Shown here: positions 48,361 to 57,255 of the stretch, piece by piece
Numbering within the stretch: the stretch's first letter is position 1
How the letters are laid out: each line of letters opens with the position of its first letter
Assembly (NCBI RefSeq): GCF_002095475.1
Contig: NZ_MLFR01000003.1
Location: forward strand, 186,001 to 250,000
Reading direction: 5' to 3'
DNA from: Pantoea rwandensis
Lineage (GTDB): Bacteria; Pseudomonadota; Gammaproteobacteria; Enterobacterales; Enterobacteriaceae
DNA length: 64,000 nt
The notes under the pieces: generated by a model
The model's input: the letters and a program-made list of their open reading frames with translations, nothing else
What the model was told of the DNA's origin: nothing
Databases searched by the model: none
Made by a program: the position numbers and the translations under genes

Positions 48361-49258
48361 GCCCGTTGCTGCCCGCCGTTGAAGGCTTTCTGCGTTATCT
48401 GAAAGTCGAACGCCAGCTTAGCCCGCTCACGCAAAAAATTATACTCGCCAATTGCAGGCGATAATGGCCATGGCCGATGAGATGAAAATTACCGCTTGGG
48501 CCCAGCTGGAACCTGCGCAGGTTCGCCAACTGGCGGCGCGCAGTCGTCGCGGGGGTTTGGGTCCTAGCAGCCTGGCGTTACGCATGTCGGCGCTGCGTAG
48601 TTTTCTCGACTGGCAGGTCAGTCAGGGCATGTTAAGTGCCAATCCCGCCAAAGGTATCTCAACACCCCGCAATGCTCGCCACCTGCCAAAAAATATGGAC
48701 GTCGATGAGGTCAACCAATTACTGGAAATCGATCTTAACGATCCGCTGGCCGTGCGCGATCGCGCCATGTTGGAAACCATGTACGGCGGCGGGCTGCGCC
48801 TGTCTGAGCTGGTCGGTATGGATTGCCGTCATGTTGATTTAGAAGCCGGTGAAGTGTGGGTGCTGGGTAAAGGCAGCAAAGAGCGCCGTGTTCCCATCGG
48901 CGGTACTGCTGTGACTTGGCTTAAGCACTGGTTACCGCTGCGTGAAAGCTTTGCGCCACAGGATGATGCCATGTTTGTCTCCAGCCGAGGCAGCCGCATT
49001 TCCGCGCGTAACGTGCAGAAACGTTTTGCCGAGTGGGGTATTAAGCAGGGTGTGGCCAGTCATATCCATCCGCATAAGTTGCGTCACTCATTTGCCACCC
49101 ATTTGCTGGAGTCGAGCGGCGATCTGCGCGCAGTGCAGGAGTTGCTGGGGCACGCGAATCTTTCCACCACGCAAATCTATACCCATCTTGATTTCCAGCA
49201 CTTGGCGACCGTATACGATGCAGCACATCCACGTGCTAAACGAGGAAAGTCTGAATGA
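48357..49258 (+). pseudogene. xerC: XerC, tyrosine recombinase for chromosome dimer resolution, frameshifted at an A-run
   Basis: XerC with XerD resolves chromosome dimers at dif. ATG 48357 overlaps the yigA stop and reads [20 protein letters not shown], the normal SAM-like N-terminus, but runs out at TAA 48464. From about 48440 the second frame continues with [16 protein letters not shown] to the end at 49258. Six A residues at 48433-48438 need to be seven to join the frames into 300 residues. The catalytic set is whole: Arg in GGLRLSEL, Lys in GKGSKERR, HxxR in HPHKLRHSF, His in GHANLS and Tyr in QIYTH. Loss of one A in a run is a common sequencing error, and XerC is rarely lost, so error is likely. 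Confidence 0.87.
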
Positions 49259-49971
49259 AGTTCTACCGTCCGCTGGGGACGATCAAAGCGATCACCTTTG
49301 ATCTCGACGATACCCTTTATGACAACCATCCGGTGATCCGCAAAACCACGGCTGAATCCCATGCCGCTTTGCAGGCCTATCATCCGGCGCTGCGTGAATT
49401 TACCCCAGCTGATTACCAGGCGCTGCGTGACGAATTGTTAGTGCAAGAGCCTGAGATTTATCACGATGTTTCTGAGTGGCGCCGTCGTTCGGTTGAACGG
49501 GCGATGCTTAATATCGGTTTATCCGCCACTGAAGCCACTGCGGGTGCCAGCGAAGTGATGAGTGTGTTCCATCAGTGGCGCAGCGAAGTGGAGATGCCAG
49601 AAGAGACGCATCAAACGCTGACGTGGCTCGGGGAGCGCGTGCCGCTGGTGGCGATCACCAATGGCAATGCCTGCCCAGAAAAGCTGGGTATTGATCACTA
49701 CTTCCAGTTCGCCCTGCGCGCCGGTCCCCATGGCCGCGCGAAACCCTGGCAGGATATGTATCAACTGGCATCCGATCGTTTGGGCATCGCGCCTGAGCAT
49801 ATTTTGCATGTGGGCGACGATCTCACTACCGACGTGGTGGGTTCACTACGCGCGGGCATGCAGGCCTGCTGGATTAACCTGCGCGGCGGTAATTTGATGA
49901 AGATTGACGATGCGCGTTTGGTTCCGCATGTGGAAATTCATCAGTTGGCATCGCTGACCTCGCTGCTATAA
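49255..49971 (+). CDS. yigB: YigB, HAD-family phosphatase
   Basis: A 238-residue HAD phosphatase; E. coli YigB can dephosphorylate the riboflavin precursor 5-amino-6-(5-phosphoribitylamino)uracil and FMN. Motif [10 protein letters not shown] has the nucleophile Asp16 and acid Asp18; motif II is ITNGN, motif III Lys in [10 protein letters not shown], and motif [14 protein letters not shown]. An alpha-helical cap lies between I and II. Last gene of the dapF operon, overlapping xerC by 4 bases. Confidence 0.92.
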   Translation: MKFYRPLGTIKAITFDLDDTLYDNHPVIRKTTAESHAALQAYHPALREFTPADYQALRDELLVQEPEIYHDVSEWRRRSVERAMLNIGLSATEATAGASEVMSVFHQWRSEVEMPEETHQTLTWLGERVPLVAITNGNACPEKLGIDHYFQFALRAGPHGRAKPWQDMYQLASDRLGIAPEHILHVGDDLTTDVVGSLRAGMQACWINLRGGNLMKIDDARLVPHVEIHQLASLTSLL

Positions 49972-49973
49972 TG

Positions 49974-49989
49974 CTGTATGTTCATCCAG
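49974..49989. promoter_or_regulatory. LexA (SOS) box of uvrD
   Basis: CTGTATGTTCATCCAG fits CTG-N10-CAG, and the first half TATG follows the consensus TATATATATA partly. E. coli uvrD has CTGTATATATACCCAG at the equivalent place. It lies 2 bases past the yigB stop and 156 bases before uvrD. Confidence 0.8.
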
Positions 49990-50020
49990 CTAATGGCTGG
50001 GTGAGGACAGGCATTTCCTG

Positions 50021-50081
50021 ACGCACCATTTGTAGCGGCGTAATTTATTGCACGTTAAATCACTCCGCTACAATGGTGCGT
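50021..50081. repeat. GTAGCGG-type palindrome, copy 4, with long extended arms
   Basis: Inner arms TGTAGCGG (50031-50038) and CCGCTACA (50065-50072) extend outward as ACGCACCATT and ATGGTGCGT, so 17 base pairs form with one bulged T. It sits between the LexA box and the uvrD start, in the presumed untranslated leader of uvrD. Confidence 0.75.
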
Positions 50082-50145
50082 TGCTTAAATGCTGGGAAAC
50101 CGCATTTCTCAATTCTCCTTTTATTACTTTGGCAAAACGGTGCTT

Positions 50146-52308
50146 ATGGACGTTTCTGATCTGCTTAACGGCTTGAATGACAAACAGCGCGAGGCGGTCG
50201 CCGCACCGCGCAGCAACCTGCTGGTGCTGGCCGGAGCAGGCAGTGGCAAAACCCGTGTGTTGGTACATCGCATTGCCTGGCTGCTGTCGGTAGAAAACTG
50301 CTCACCCTATTCGATTATGGCGGTGACCTTTACCAATAAAGCCGCGGCGGAAATGCGTCATCGTATCGATCAGTTGATCGGCACCAGCCAAGGCGGTATG
50401 TGGATTGGCACTTTCCACGGCCTGGCGCACCGTTTACTGCGCGCGCATCACCTTGATGCCAATTTGCCGCAAGACTTCCAGATTCTCGATAGCGATGACC
50501 AGCTGCGCCTGCTTAAGCGGTTGATCAAAGCCATGAACCTTGATGAGAAACAATGGCCTGCCCGTCAGGGCATGTGGTACATCAACGGCAAGAAAGATGA
50601 AGGTTTGCGGCCGAAGCATATTGAGAGCTACAACAATCCGATTGAGCAAACCTGGCTGCGCATTTACCAGGCGTATCAGGAAGCCTGCGATCGTGCAGGC
50701 TTAGTGGATTTCGCTGAACTGCTGCTGCGCGCCCATGAGCTGTGGCTCAATAAACCGCACATTCTCAATCATTACCGTGAGCGTTTCAGTAACGTACTGG
50801 TGGATGAATTCCAGGATACTAACAACATTCAATATGCCTGGATTCGCATGCTGGCGGGTGATACCGGTCGCGTCATTATCGTCGGCGATGACGATCAGTC
50901 GATTTACGGCTGGCGCGGTGCGCAGGTGGAGAACATCCAGCGTTTCCTGCAGGATTTCCCTGGCGCGGAAACCATTCGCCTGGAGCAGAACTACCGTTCG
51001 ACCAATAATATCCTGAAAGCCGCCAACACCTTGATCGCCAATAACAATGGCCGCCTCGGTAAAGAGCTGTGGACCGATGGCAGCGATGGCGAAAAGATTT
51101 CCCTCTACTGCGCGTTTAACGAATTAGACGAAGCGCGCTTCGTGGTAAACCGCATTAAAACCTGGCATGAGAACGGCAACGCGCTGCAGGATTGCGCCAT
51201 TCTCTATCGCAGTAACGCCCAGTCACGCGTGCTGGAAGAAGCGCTGCTGCAAGGCAGCATGCCATACCGTATTTACGGTGGTATGCGCTTCTTTGAACGC
51301 CAGGAGATCAAAGACGCATTGGCCTATCTGCGTCTGATGGCCAACCGCAATGACGATGCCGCCTTTGAGCGTGTAGTGAACACGCCGGTACGTGGCGTGG
51401 GCGATCGCACATTGGATGTGGTGCGCCAAACCGCGCGCGATCAGCAATTGACCCTGTGGCAAGCCACACGTGAGCTTCTGCAAAACAAAGCGTTAGCTGG
51501 CCGCGCCGCCTCTGCATTGCAACGTTTCTGCGAACTGGTGGATTCGCTGGCAGCAGAAACCGCCGACATGCCGCTGCATGTGCAAACCGATCGGGTGATT
51601 AAAGATTCCGGTCTATGGATCATGTACGAGCAGGAAAAGGGCGAAAAAGGCCAGGCTCGTATCGAAAACTTAGAAGAACTGGTGACGGCCACGCGCCAGT
51701 TCAGCTATCAAGACGAAGATGAAGATTTGATGCCGCTGCAGGCGTTCTTGTCGCATGCCGCGCTGGAAGCCGGTGAAGGCCAGGCCGATAAATGGCAGGA
51801 TGCGGTGCAGTTAATGACGATGCACTCGGCTAAAGGGCTGGAGTTTACTCAGGTATTTATCGTCGGCATGGAAGAGGGCATGTTCCCGAGTCAGATGTCG
51901 CTGGATGAAGGTGGCCGTCTGGAAGAAGAGCGTCGTCTTGCTTACGTTGGTGTTACGCGCGCGATGGAAAAGCTCACGCTGACCTACGCCGAAACCCGCC
52001 GTCTTTATGGTAAAGAAGTGTATCACCGCCCATCGCGCTTTATTGGCGAATTGCCGGAAGAGTGCGTTGAGGAAGTACGTCTGCGCGCCAGCGTGAGCCG
52101 GCCGGTGAGCCATCAGCGCATGGGCACGCCGCTCGCGGAAAACGACAGTGGTTTCGCGCTGGGACAGCGTGTACGCCATGCCAAATTCGGTGAAGGCACC
52201 ATCATTAATCTCGAAGGCAGTGGTGAACACAGCCGTCTGCAAGTGGCGTTTCAGGGGCAGGGGATCAAGTGGTTGGTGGCGGCTTATGCCCGCCTGGAAA
52301 CGGTGTAG
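50146..52308 (+). CDS. uvrD: UvrD, DNA helicase II
   Basis: SF1A 3'-5' helicase for nucleotide excision and mismatch repair. I choose ATG 50146 (MDVSDLLNGLNDKQREAV), giving 720 residues, the E. coli length. Walker A AGAGSGKT is at residues 29-36, then [61 protein letters not shown] and AYVGVTRAM. The C-terminal Tudor-like RNA-polymerase-binding part is present (GQRVRHAKFGEGTI and GIKWLVAAYARLE). SOS control is suggested by the LexA box at 49974. Confidence 0.98.
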   Translation: MDVSDLLNGLNDKQREAVAAPRSNLLVLAGAGSGKTRVLVHRIAWLLSVENCSPYSIMAVTFTNKAAAEMRHRIDQLIGTSQGGMWIGTFHGLAHRLLRAHHLDANLPQDFQILDSDDQLRLLKRLIKAMNLDEKQWPARQGMWYINGKKDEGLRPKHIESYNNPIEQTWLRIYQAYQEACDRAGLVDFAELLLRAHELWLNKPHILNHYRERFSNVLVDEFQDTNNIQYAWIRMLAGDTGRVIIVGDDDQSIYGWRGAQVENIQRFLQDFPGAETIRLEQNYRSTNNILKAANTLIANNNGRLGKELWTDGSDGEKISLYCAFNELDEARFVVNRIKTWHENGNALQDCAILYRSNAQSRVLEEALLQGSMPYRIYGGMRFFERQEIKDALAYLRLMANRNDDAAFERVVNTPVRGVGDRTLDVVRQTARDQQLTLWQATRELLQNKALAGRAASALQRFCELVDSLAAETADMPLHVQTDRVIKDSGLWIMYEQEKGEKGQARIENLEELVTATRQFSYQDEDEDLMPLQAFLSHAALEAGEGQADKWQDAVQLMTMHSAKGLEFTQVFIVGMEEGMFPSQMSLDEGGRLEEERRLAYVGVTRAMEKLTLTYAETRRLYGKEVYHRPSRFIGELPEECVEEVRLRASVSRPVSHQRMGTPLAENDSGFALGQRVRHAKFGEGTIINLEGSGEHSRLQVAFQGQGIKWLVAAYARLETV

Positions 52309-52322
52309 CGCGGTTGCGCTAC
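52305..52322 (+). terminator. Hairpin overlapping the uvrD stop
   Basis: GTAGCGC-GGTT-GCGCTAC, a perfect 7-base-pair stem with a tetraloop, includes the uvrD stop codon. A T-run (CTTTTTCG) appears only 9 bases later, so it is a weak terminator candidate. Confidence 0.4.
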
Positions 52323-52628
52323 CTTGACGACTTTTTCGTCTCAGCGTAACATGCGCGCACTATTATCATGAGAGGACAATGCCTTGGACGCGCCCAGTCG
52401 ATGCTGGCTCAACCGCCTGTTTAACAGGAATAACTTCTAAGGTTACCTCTCATTGCGGATAGCCTTAGTGGTTATCAGCGACCTCCCTCAACACTCTCGT
52501 CGCACGAGTCAGCACTGATTTACCCTTGAAGCGAAAGTTTCCGCGTTCAGGCTTTGCCGTGCCCGTTTTGCCTCTGGCATGACGGTGTGCCGCCTTGTCC
52601 CATTTAGTCTGCAATGGGGAGTATTGCT
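52309..52628 (+). promoter_or_regulatory. corA leader region
   Basis: The 320 bases between uvrD and corA hold a leader ORF (52379-52462) and a C-rich, partly G-poor stretch at 52480-52600 (CCTCCCTCAACACTCTCGTC, CCGCCTTGTCCC) that looks like a Rho-loading site. This layout fits the known Rho-dependent control of corA by its leader in Salmonella; that it works here is an inference. Confidence 0.45.
52379..52462 (+). CDS. Candidate corA leader peptide (CorL position)
   Basis: A 27-codon frame, ATG 52379 to TAG 52462, preceded by GAGAGGA at good spacing (52370-52376). It lies in the 320-base corA leader, 166 bases before corA. In Salmonella a leader ORF, corL, couples translation to Rho-dependent termination in the corA leader under Mg control. 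The sequence is Pro- and Thr-containing (MPWTRPVDAG start). No similarity to a named protein is claimed; position and ribosome site support translation. Confidence 0.5.
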   Translation: MPWTRPVDAGSTACLTGITSKVTSHCG

Positions 52629-53582
52629 ATGCTGAGCGCCTTTAAACTCGAACGTGATCGCTTGACGCGTATCGAGCTGGAAGACAACAACGACAAACTG
52701 AACACGTCGGTATGGGTCGATCTTATCGAACCTGACGACAGTGAGCGTGATCGTGTGCAAACAGAGCTGGGCCAAAGCTTGGCGACGCGTCCGGAGCTTG
52801 AAGATATCGAGGCCTCCGCACGTTTCTTCGAAGACGAAGACGGTCTGCACATCCACTCCTTCTTCTTCTTTGAAGATGCGGAAGATCACGCCGGTAACTC
52901 CACGGTGGCGTTTACCATTCGTGAAGATCGCCTCTATACACTACGTGAGCGTGAGCTACCCGCTTTCCGTCTTTACCGCATGCGAGCGCGTAACCAGACA
53001 CTGACCGATGGCAATGCCTACGAGCTGCTTCTGGACCTGTTCGAAACCAAAATCGAACAGCTGGCGGATGAGATCGAGAACATCTACAGCGCGCTGGAAA
53101 AACTGAGCCGCGTGATCATGGAAGGCCAGCAGGGCGAAGAGTACGACCAGGCGCTGTCACGTTTGGCGGAGCTGGAAGATATCGGCTGGAAGGTGCGCCT
53201 GTGCTTGATGGATACGCAGCGTGCGCTTAACTTCCTGGTGCGTAAAGCGCGCCTACCAGGCAATCAGCTGGAGCAGGCTCGTGAAATCCTGCGCGATATC
53301 GAGTCGCTGCTGCCGCACAACGAATCCCTGTTCCAAAAGGTTAACTTCCTGATGCAGGCGGCGATGGGCTTTATCAACATCGAACAGAACCGCATCATCA
53401 AGATCTTCTCGGTGGTTTCAGTGGTATTCCTGCCGCCGACGCTGGTGGCTTCCAGCTATGGTATGAACTTTGAGTTTATGCCTGAGCTGAAGTGGAGCTT
53501 TGGTTATCCTGGTGCAATTTCGTTGATGATCCTCGCCGGCCTGGCGCCGTACCTCTATTTCAAACGGAAAAATTGGTTGTAA
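52629..53582 (+). CDS. corA: CorA, magnesium/cobalt channel
   Basis: Pentameric inner-membrane channel importing Mg, Co and Ni. I start at ATG 52629 ([12 protein letters not shown], 317 residues; 316 in E. coli). The cytoplasmic funnel has a long helix (about 150-260), and two C-terminal membrane helices surround the GMN selectivity motif at residues 278-280 in [13 protein letters not shown]. The chain ends FKRKNWL as in E. coli. Almost no residue differs in the region after residue 60. Confidence 0.98.
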   Translation: MLSAFKLERDRLTRIELEDNNDKLNTSVWVDLIEPDDSERDRVQTELGQSLATRPELEDIEASARFFEDEDGLHIHSFFFFEDAEDHAGNSTVAFTIREDRLYTLRERELPAFRLYRMRARNQTLTDGNAYELLLDLFETKIEQLADEIENIYSALEKLSRVIMEGQQGEEYDQALSRLAELEDIGWKVRLCLMDTQRALNFLVRKARLPGNQLEQAREILRDIESLLPHNESLFQKVNFLMQAAMGFINIEQNRIIKIFSVVSVVFLPPTLVASSYGMNFEFMPELKWSFGYPGAISLMILAGLAPYLYFKRKNWL

Positions 53583-53613
53583 TTACACGACCTGAAAATG
53601 TTTTACCGTTTTC

Positions 53614-53687
53614 GTAGCGGCGCGATTTATCGCGCTTATCTGAAGCGACAATGTCGCTAACAGATGAGTAACAAATTGCGCCGCGAC
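53614..53687. repeat. GTAGCGG-type palindrome, copy 5, with an internal hairpin
   Basis: Arms GTAGCGGCGCGATTT (53614-53628) and AAATTGCGCCGCGAC (53673-53687) pair imperfectly. The loop holds its own palindrome AGCGACA-A-TGTCGCT (53644-53658). It lies between corA and the abrB-like gene. Confidence 0.75.
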
Positions 53688-53753
53688 AAAACTGGCATGG
53701 TTTAACTTTTCTGCGTAGGCTGTTGTCACTTCTCACTTTCTGATTTCCACCCT

Positions 53754-54806
53754 ATGGCGCGTCTCTCTTTGCGACAGCAGTGGACCATTCTGCTGGTTGC
53801 TTCATTAGTACTGGGGATCATTCTCCAGTTGTTTCACCTTCCTGCTGCACTGCTTTTGGGTCCGATGATCGTCGGAACCGTCATGGGCCTATCAGGCGCC
53901 ACCGTACGCATCGACAAACGTTTATTTGTGCTCGCGCAAGCGGTGTTGGGCTGCATGATCGGACAAACGCTGTCACCGGCGATTCTCTCACCGCTGTTAG
54001 CGGATTGGCCGGTGGTGCTGGCGGTGCTGGTGCTCACGCTGGCGGCCAGCGGTTTATCGGGTTTTCTGCTGGTACGCTTTAGCAACCTCCCAGGACCAAC
54101 CGGTGCGTGGGGATCGTCGCCCGGCGGCGCTTCTGCGATGGTGGCGATGGCCGGAGACTTTGGCGCGGACGTGCGTTTAGTGGCTTTCATGCAGTATCTG
54201 CGCGTGCTGTTTGTGGCGACCGCAGCCGCGGTGGTCGCCCGTATTGGCCTTGGCACCAACGGTGGCACAGTGGATCTGGTATGGTTCCCTGCCTTACAAA
54301 GCAGCTTCATCCTGACATGGGTGGTGATGTTTGCGGGTGCGTGGCTGGGACAAAAGCTGCGTATCCCTTCGGGTGCGCTGCTGCTGCCCGCTCTGATTGG
54401 CGCCACGCTGCACGGCACCGACGTCGCGACTTTGCAGGTGCCGGAATGGTTGCTGGCGCTGGCTTATGCGTTGATTGGCTGGAGCGTGGGCTTGCGTTTC
54501 ACGCGTCCCATTTTCCTGCTGGCGCTGCGCACGCTGCCACAAATGCTGGTGTCGATTTTTGGTCTGATGCTGCTGTGCGGAGGGTTGGCGTGGATGTTAA
54601 CGCGCGTGCTGCACGTCGATCTGATGACAGCGTACCTGGCAACCAGCCCGGGCGGGCTGGATACCGTGGCGATCATTGCTGCTGGCAGCCGAGTCGATAT
54701 CGCCTTTGTGATGGCGTTGCAGACGCTACGCCTGTTCACCATCCTGCTGACCGGCCCGGCTATCGCGCGCTTTATTTCACGCTATGCGCACGCGAGTGCG
54801 AGCTGA
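53754..54806 (+). CDS. abrB: AbrB-family membrane protein
   Basis: A 350-residue inner-membrane protein of the AbrB/YdiN-type family (Pfam AbrB, formerly ammonia monooxygenase-like). It is made of two similar halves, each ending in an SPGG motif: SSPGGASAMVAMAGDFGADVRLVAFMQYLR near residue 120 and TSPGGLDTVAIIAAGSRVDIAFVMALQTLR near 300. About 10 hydrophobic segments are seen. Transport is likely, but the substrate is unknown; E. coli AbrB affects aidB expression. Its 3' end overlaps rarD on the other strand by 30 bases. Confidence 0.78.
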   Translation: MARLSLRQQWTILLVASLVLGIILQLFHLPAALLLGPMIVGTVMGLSGATVRIDKRLFVLAQAVLGCMIGQTLSPAILSPLLADWPVVLAVLVLTLAASGLSGFLLVRFSNLPGPTGAWGSSPGGASAMVAMAGDFGADVRLVAFMQYLRVLFVATAAAVVARIGLGTNGGTVDLVWFPALQSSFILTWVVMFAGAWLGQKLRIPSGALLLPALIGATLHGTDVATLQVPEWLLALAYALIGWSVGLRFTRPIFLLALRTLPQMLVSIFGLMLLCGGLAWMLTRVLHVDLMTAYLATSPGGLDTVAIIAAGSRVDIAFVMALQTLRLFTILLTGPAIARFISRYAHASAS

Positions 54807-55682
54807 AAAGGCAATCGCATCAATGATAAACACGGCGAGTGCCAGCCAGATAAAACCGAAGGTGACCATTTTATCCGGTGTCAGGCTCTCGCCATAGAAC
54901 AGTACCGCCAACAGGAACATCAGCGTGGGGCCCAGATACTGGAAGAAGCCCACGGTTGACAGGCGCAGGCGCGCGCAGGCGGCGGCAAACAGCATCAATG
55001 GAATGGTGGTGACGATGCCCGCAGCGATCAGTTTAAGATTGAGACTCAGTGGGTTAGCACTGAGATGACTGGTCGCACTGTCAGCAAATCCAAACAGATA
55101 AATGGCCGCGAGCGGGAAAAGCCAGGCGGTCTCGATCAGCATGCCGCTTTGCGCATCCACTTGAATCTTTTTCCTCACTAGGCCATAGAGCGCAAAACTC
55201 AGCGCCAGGCCCAAGCCGATGATCGGCAGCGAACCAAATTGCCATAACTGTACTAGCACGCCAGTGGTGGCCAGTGCGACCGCCACCCACTGCAAACGAC
55301 GGAAGCGCTCGCGCAGAAACAGCATACCAAACACCACGTTGATCAACGGGTTGATGAAATAGCCCAGGCTGGCTTCCAGCATATGCTGATTATTCACGGC
55401 CCAGATAAACAGCAACCAGTTTCCGCCAATGGTCACGGCAGTCAGTGCCAGCAGCAGCACTTTTTTCGGTTGGGCGAGTACCGTTCTCACCTGTTTCCAG
55501 CTGCGACTCAGGGTAATCAGCACTAGCATAAACAGCGCGGACCAAATCACGCGATGCGTCATGATTTCTGTGGGCGGTACCTCTTTCACCAGCTTGAAAT
55601 AGGCGGGTGCAATGCCCCAAATAAAGTAAGCGCCGAGTGCATAACCAATGCCCTGGCGCGTTTGTTGCGTATCCATCATCAC
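54777..55682 (-). CDS. rarD: RarD, EamA-type permease
   Basis: A DMT-superfamily inner-membrane permease of 301 residues with ten membrane segments in two EamA halves. The substrate is unknown; the name comes from chloramphenicol sensitivity of mutants of a homologue. It is close to E. coli RarD (AYFIWGIAPAYFKL, NWLLFIWAVNNQHMLEASLGYFINPL). Three in-frame ATGs (55682, 55679, 55676) could start it; E. coli starts at the MD pair, which would be 55676. It follows yigI after 36 bases, and its tail overlaps abrB. Confidence 0.93.
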   Translation of the reverse strand: MMMDTQQTRQGIGYALGAYFIWGIAPAYFKLVKEVPPTEIMTHRVIWSALFMLVLITLSRSWKQVRTVLAQPKKVLLLALTAVTIGGNWLLFIWAVNNQHMLEASLGYFINPLINVVFGMLFLRERFRRLQWVAVALATTGVLVQLWQFGSLPIIGLGLALSFALYGLVRKKIQVDAQSGMLIETAWLFPLAAIYLFGFADSATSHLSANPLSLNLKLIAAGIVTTIPLMLFAAACARLRLSTVGFFQYLGPTLMFLLAVLFYGESLTPDKMVTFGFIWLALAVFIIDAIAFSARTRVRIA

Positions 55683-55718
55683 TGTCCAAAAGTCTTTGAT
55701 AAGCTCACGCCATCAAAG

Positions 55719-56189
55719 TTATCCAATTAAATAGGTTGCTGTTGCGGTGGCGATATAATCACCCTGCTGATTGTGCAGCTCAACACGTGCAACCGCCACC
55801 TTATTGCCTGCGCGCAGCAGACTGCTGGTGGCAACAAATCGTTCCCCACGTCCTGGGCGCAGATAATCCACGCGCATATCAATGGTGCCCATGCGCGACA
55901 GGCGCTGGCGCAGCTCCTCTTCACTGATGCTCTCTTGACGAGACAGCGCATGGCTGACGCAGACCAGCCCGGCTGCGACATCCAGCACTGACGCGATGAC
56001 ACCACCATGCAGAATGTGCTGTGCGGCATTGCCCACCAGCATAGTTTTGTTCGCAAATCCTAATTCGGCGTAATCCGCCTCCAGCCGATCAAGTTCCAGT
56101 CCCAAAGCCTGATTGAAGGGCATGTGATAAACAAAAATTTCGCCAATCAGACGGCGAGCTTCCTGCTGCGTCAACAACGGGGATGACAT
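55719..56189 (-). CDS. yigI: YigI, hotdog-fold thioesterase
   Basis: A 156-residue PaaI-type hotdog thioesterase. The signature is [22 protein letters not shown], with the catalytic Asp on the central helix. Another kept stretch is [40 protein letters not shown]. coli YigI acts on medium- and long-chain acyl-CoA. It diverges from pldA and probably shares a transcript with rarD. Confidence 0.93.
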   Translation of the reverse strand: MSSPLLTQQEARRLIGEIFVYHMPFNQALGLELDRLEADYAELGFANKTMLVGNAAQHILHGGVIASVLDVAAGLVCVSHALSRQESISEEELRQRLSRMGTIDMRVDYLRPGRGERFVATSSLLRAGNKVAVARVELHNQQGDYIATATATYLIG

Positions 56190-56354
56190 AGTTTCTGCCT
56201 TAAGATGTTAAAGAGTTGTGTATATTATGCCGCGTTCGCGCTGCTTTCCAGTTTCAGAAATCGGCACTGATCAACCTTTGGCTTTGCGTGTAGAATGGCC
56301 TGCTTTTTGAACGTCGCCCTAATAATGACAACATGCCGTTTTCTGGAGAATTTT

Positions 56355-57233
56355 ATGCGTAAGCAATACGCGTTGCTGGCTGCAGCTTTGATGATTCCTG
56401 CACTGGCACAGGCTGATGAAGCCACAATAAAAGAGGTGCATGACGCCCCAGCGGTCAAGGGCAGTATTATCGCCAACCTGTTGGAAAAACACGATAACCC
56501 GTTCGTGCTTTATCCCTACGAAAACAACTACCTGCTTTACACTTACACCAGTAGCATGAATAAAAGTGCGATTTCCTCCTATAACTGGGCTGACAAAGCA
56601 AAAAACGATGAAGTAAAATTCCAGCTCAGCCTGGCGTTCCCGTTATGGCGCGGTATTTTAGGCGACAACTCGGTGTTGGCTGCATCTTACACCCAGCGCT
56701 CCTGGTGGCAGCTTTCAAACCGTGGTGCTTCATCGCCGTTCCGTGAAACCAACTATGAGCCGCAGATTTTCCTCGGCTGGGCCACCGATTACACGTTGGG
56801 TGGATGGACACTGCGCGACATTGAAACCGGTCTGAACCACGAGTCGAACGGACGTAGCGATCCGACTTCACGTAGCTGGAACCGCGTTTACGCGCGCCTG
56901 ATGGCGCAGAATGGCAACTTCCTCGCGGAAATCAAACCCTGGTATCGCATTCCAGAAAATGAAAATAACGATGATAACCCCGACATCACCAAGTACATGG
57001 GCTACTATCGCGCGAAACTCGGTTATGAGATGGGCGAGAGCATCTTCAGCGTGGAAGGCAACTATAACTGGAACAGCGGCTACGGCGGTGCCACTTTCGC
57101 CTGGAGCTATCCGATCACCGAACATGTGCGCTTTTACACTCAGCTGTTCAGCGGGTATGGTGAATCGCTCATCGACTATAACCACCGTCAAACCCGTTTT
57201 GGCGTGGGTGTAACGCTTAACGATTTATTCTAA
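56355..57233 (+). CDS. pldA: PldA, outer-membrane phospholipase A
   Basis: Calcium-dependent phospholipase in the outer membrane that removes misplaced phospholipid and signals via released acyl groups. I start at ATG 56355 (292 residues). The signal peptide is residues 1-20 (cut LAQA/DE). The catalytic triad is seen in precursor numbering: His162 and Ser164 in NHESNGRSD, and Asn176 in [10 protein letters not shown]. Alternating beta strands make a 12-strand barrel, and the last residue is Phe, as required for BAM insertion. Confidence 0.97.
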   Translation: MRKQYALLAAALMIPALAQADEATIKEVHDAPAVKGSIIANLLEKHDNPFVLYPYENNYLLYTYTSSMNKSAISSYNWADKAKNDEVKFQLSLAFPLWRGILGDNSVLAASYTQRSWWQLSNRGASSPFRETNYEPQIFLGWATDYTLGGWTLRDIETGLNHESNGRSDPTSRSWNRVYARLMAQNGNFLAEIKPWYRIPENENNDDNPDITKYMGYYRAKLGYEMGESIFSVEGNYNWNSGYGGATFAWSYPITEHVRFYTQLFSGYGESLIDYNHRQTRFGVGVTLNDLF

Positions 57234-57255
57234 TCAGTTAGAAAACAGGATTACC

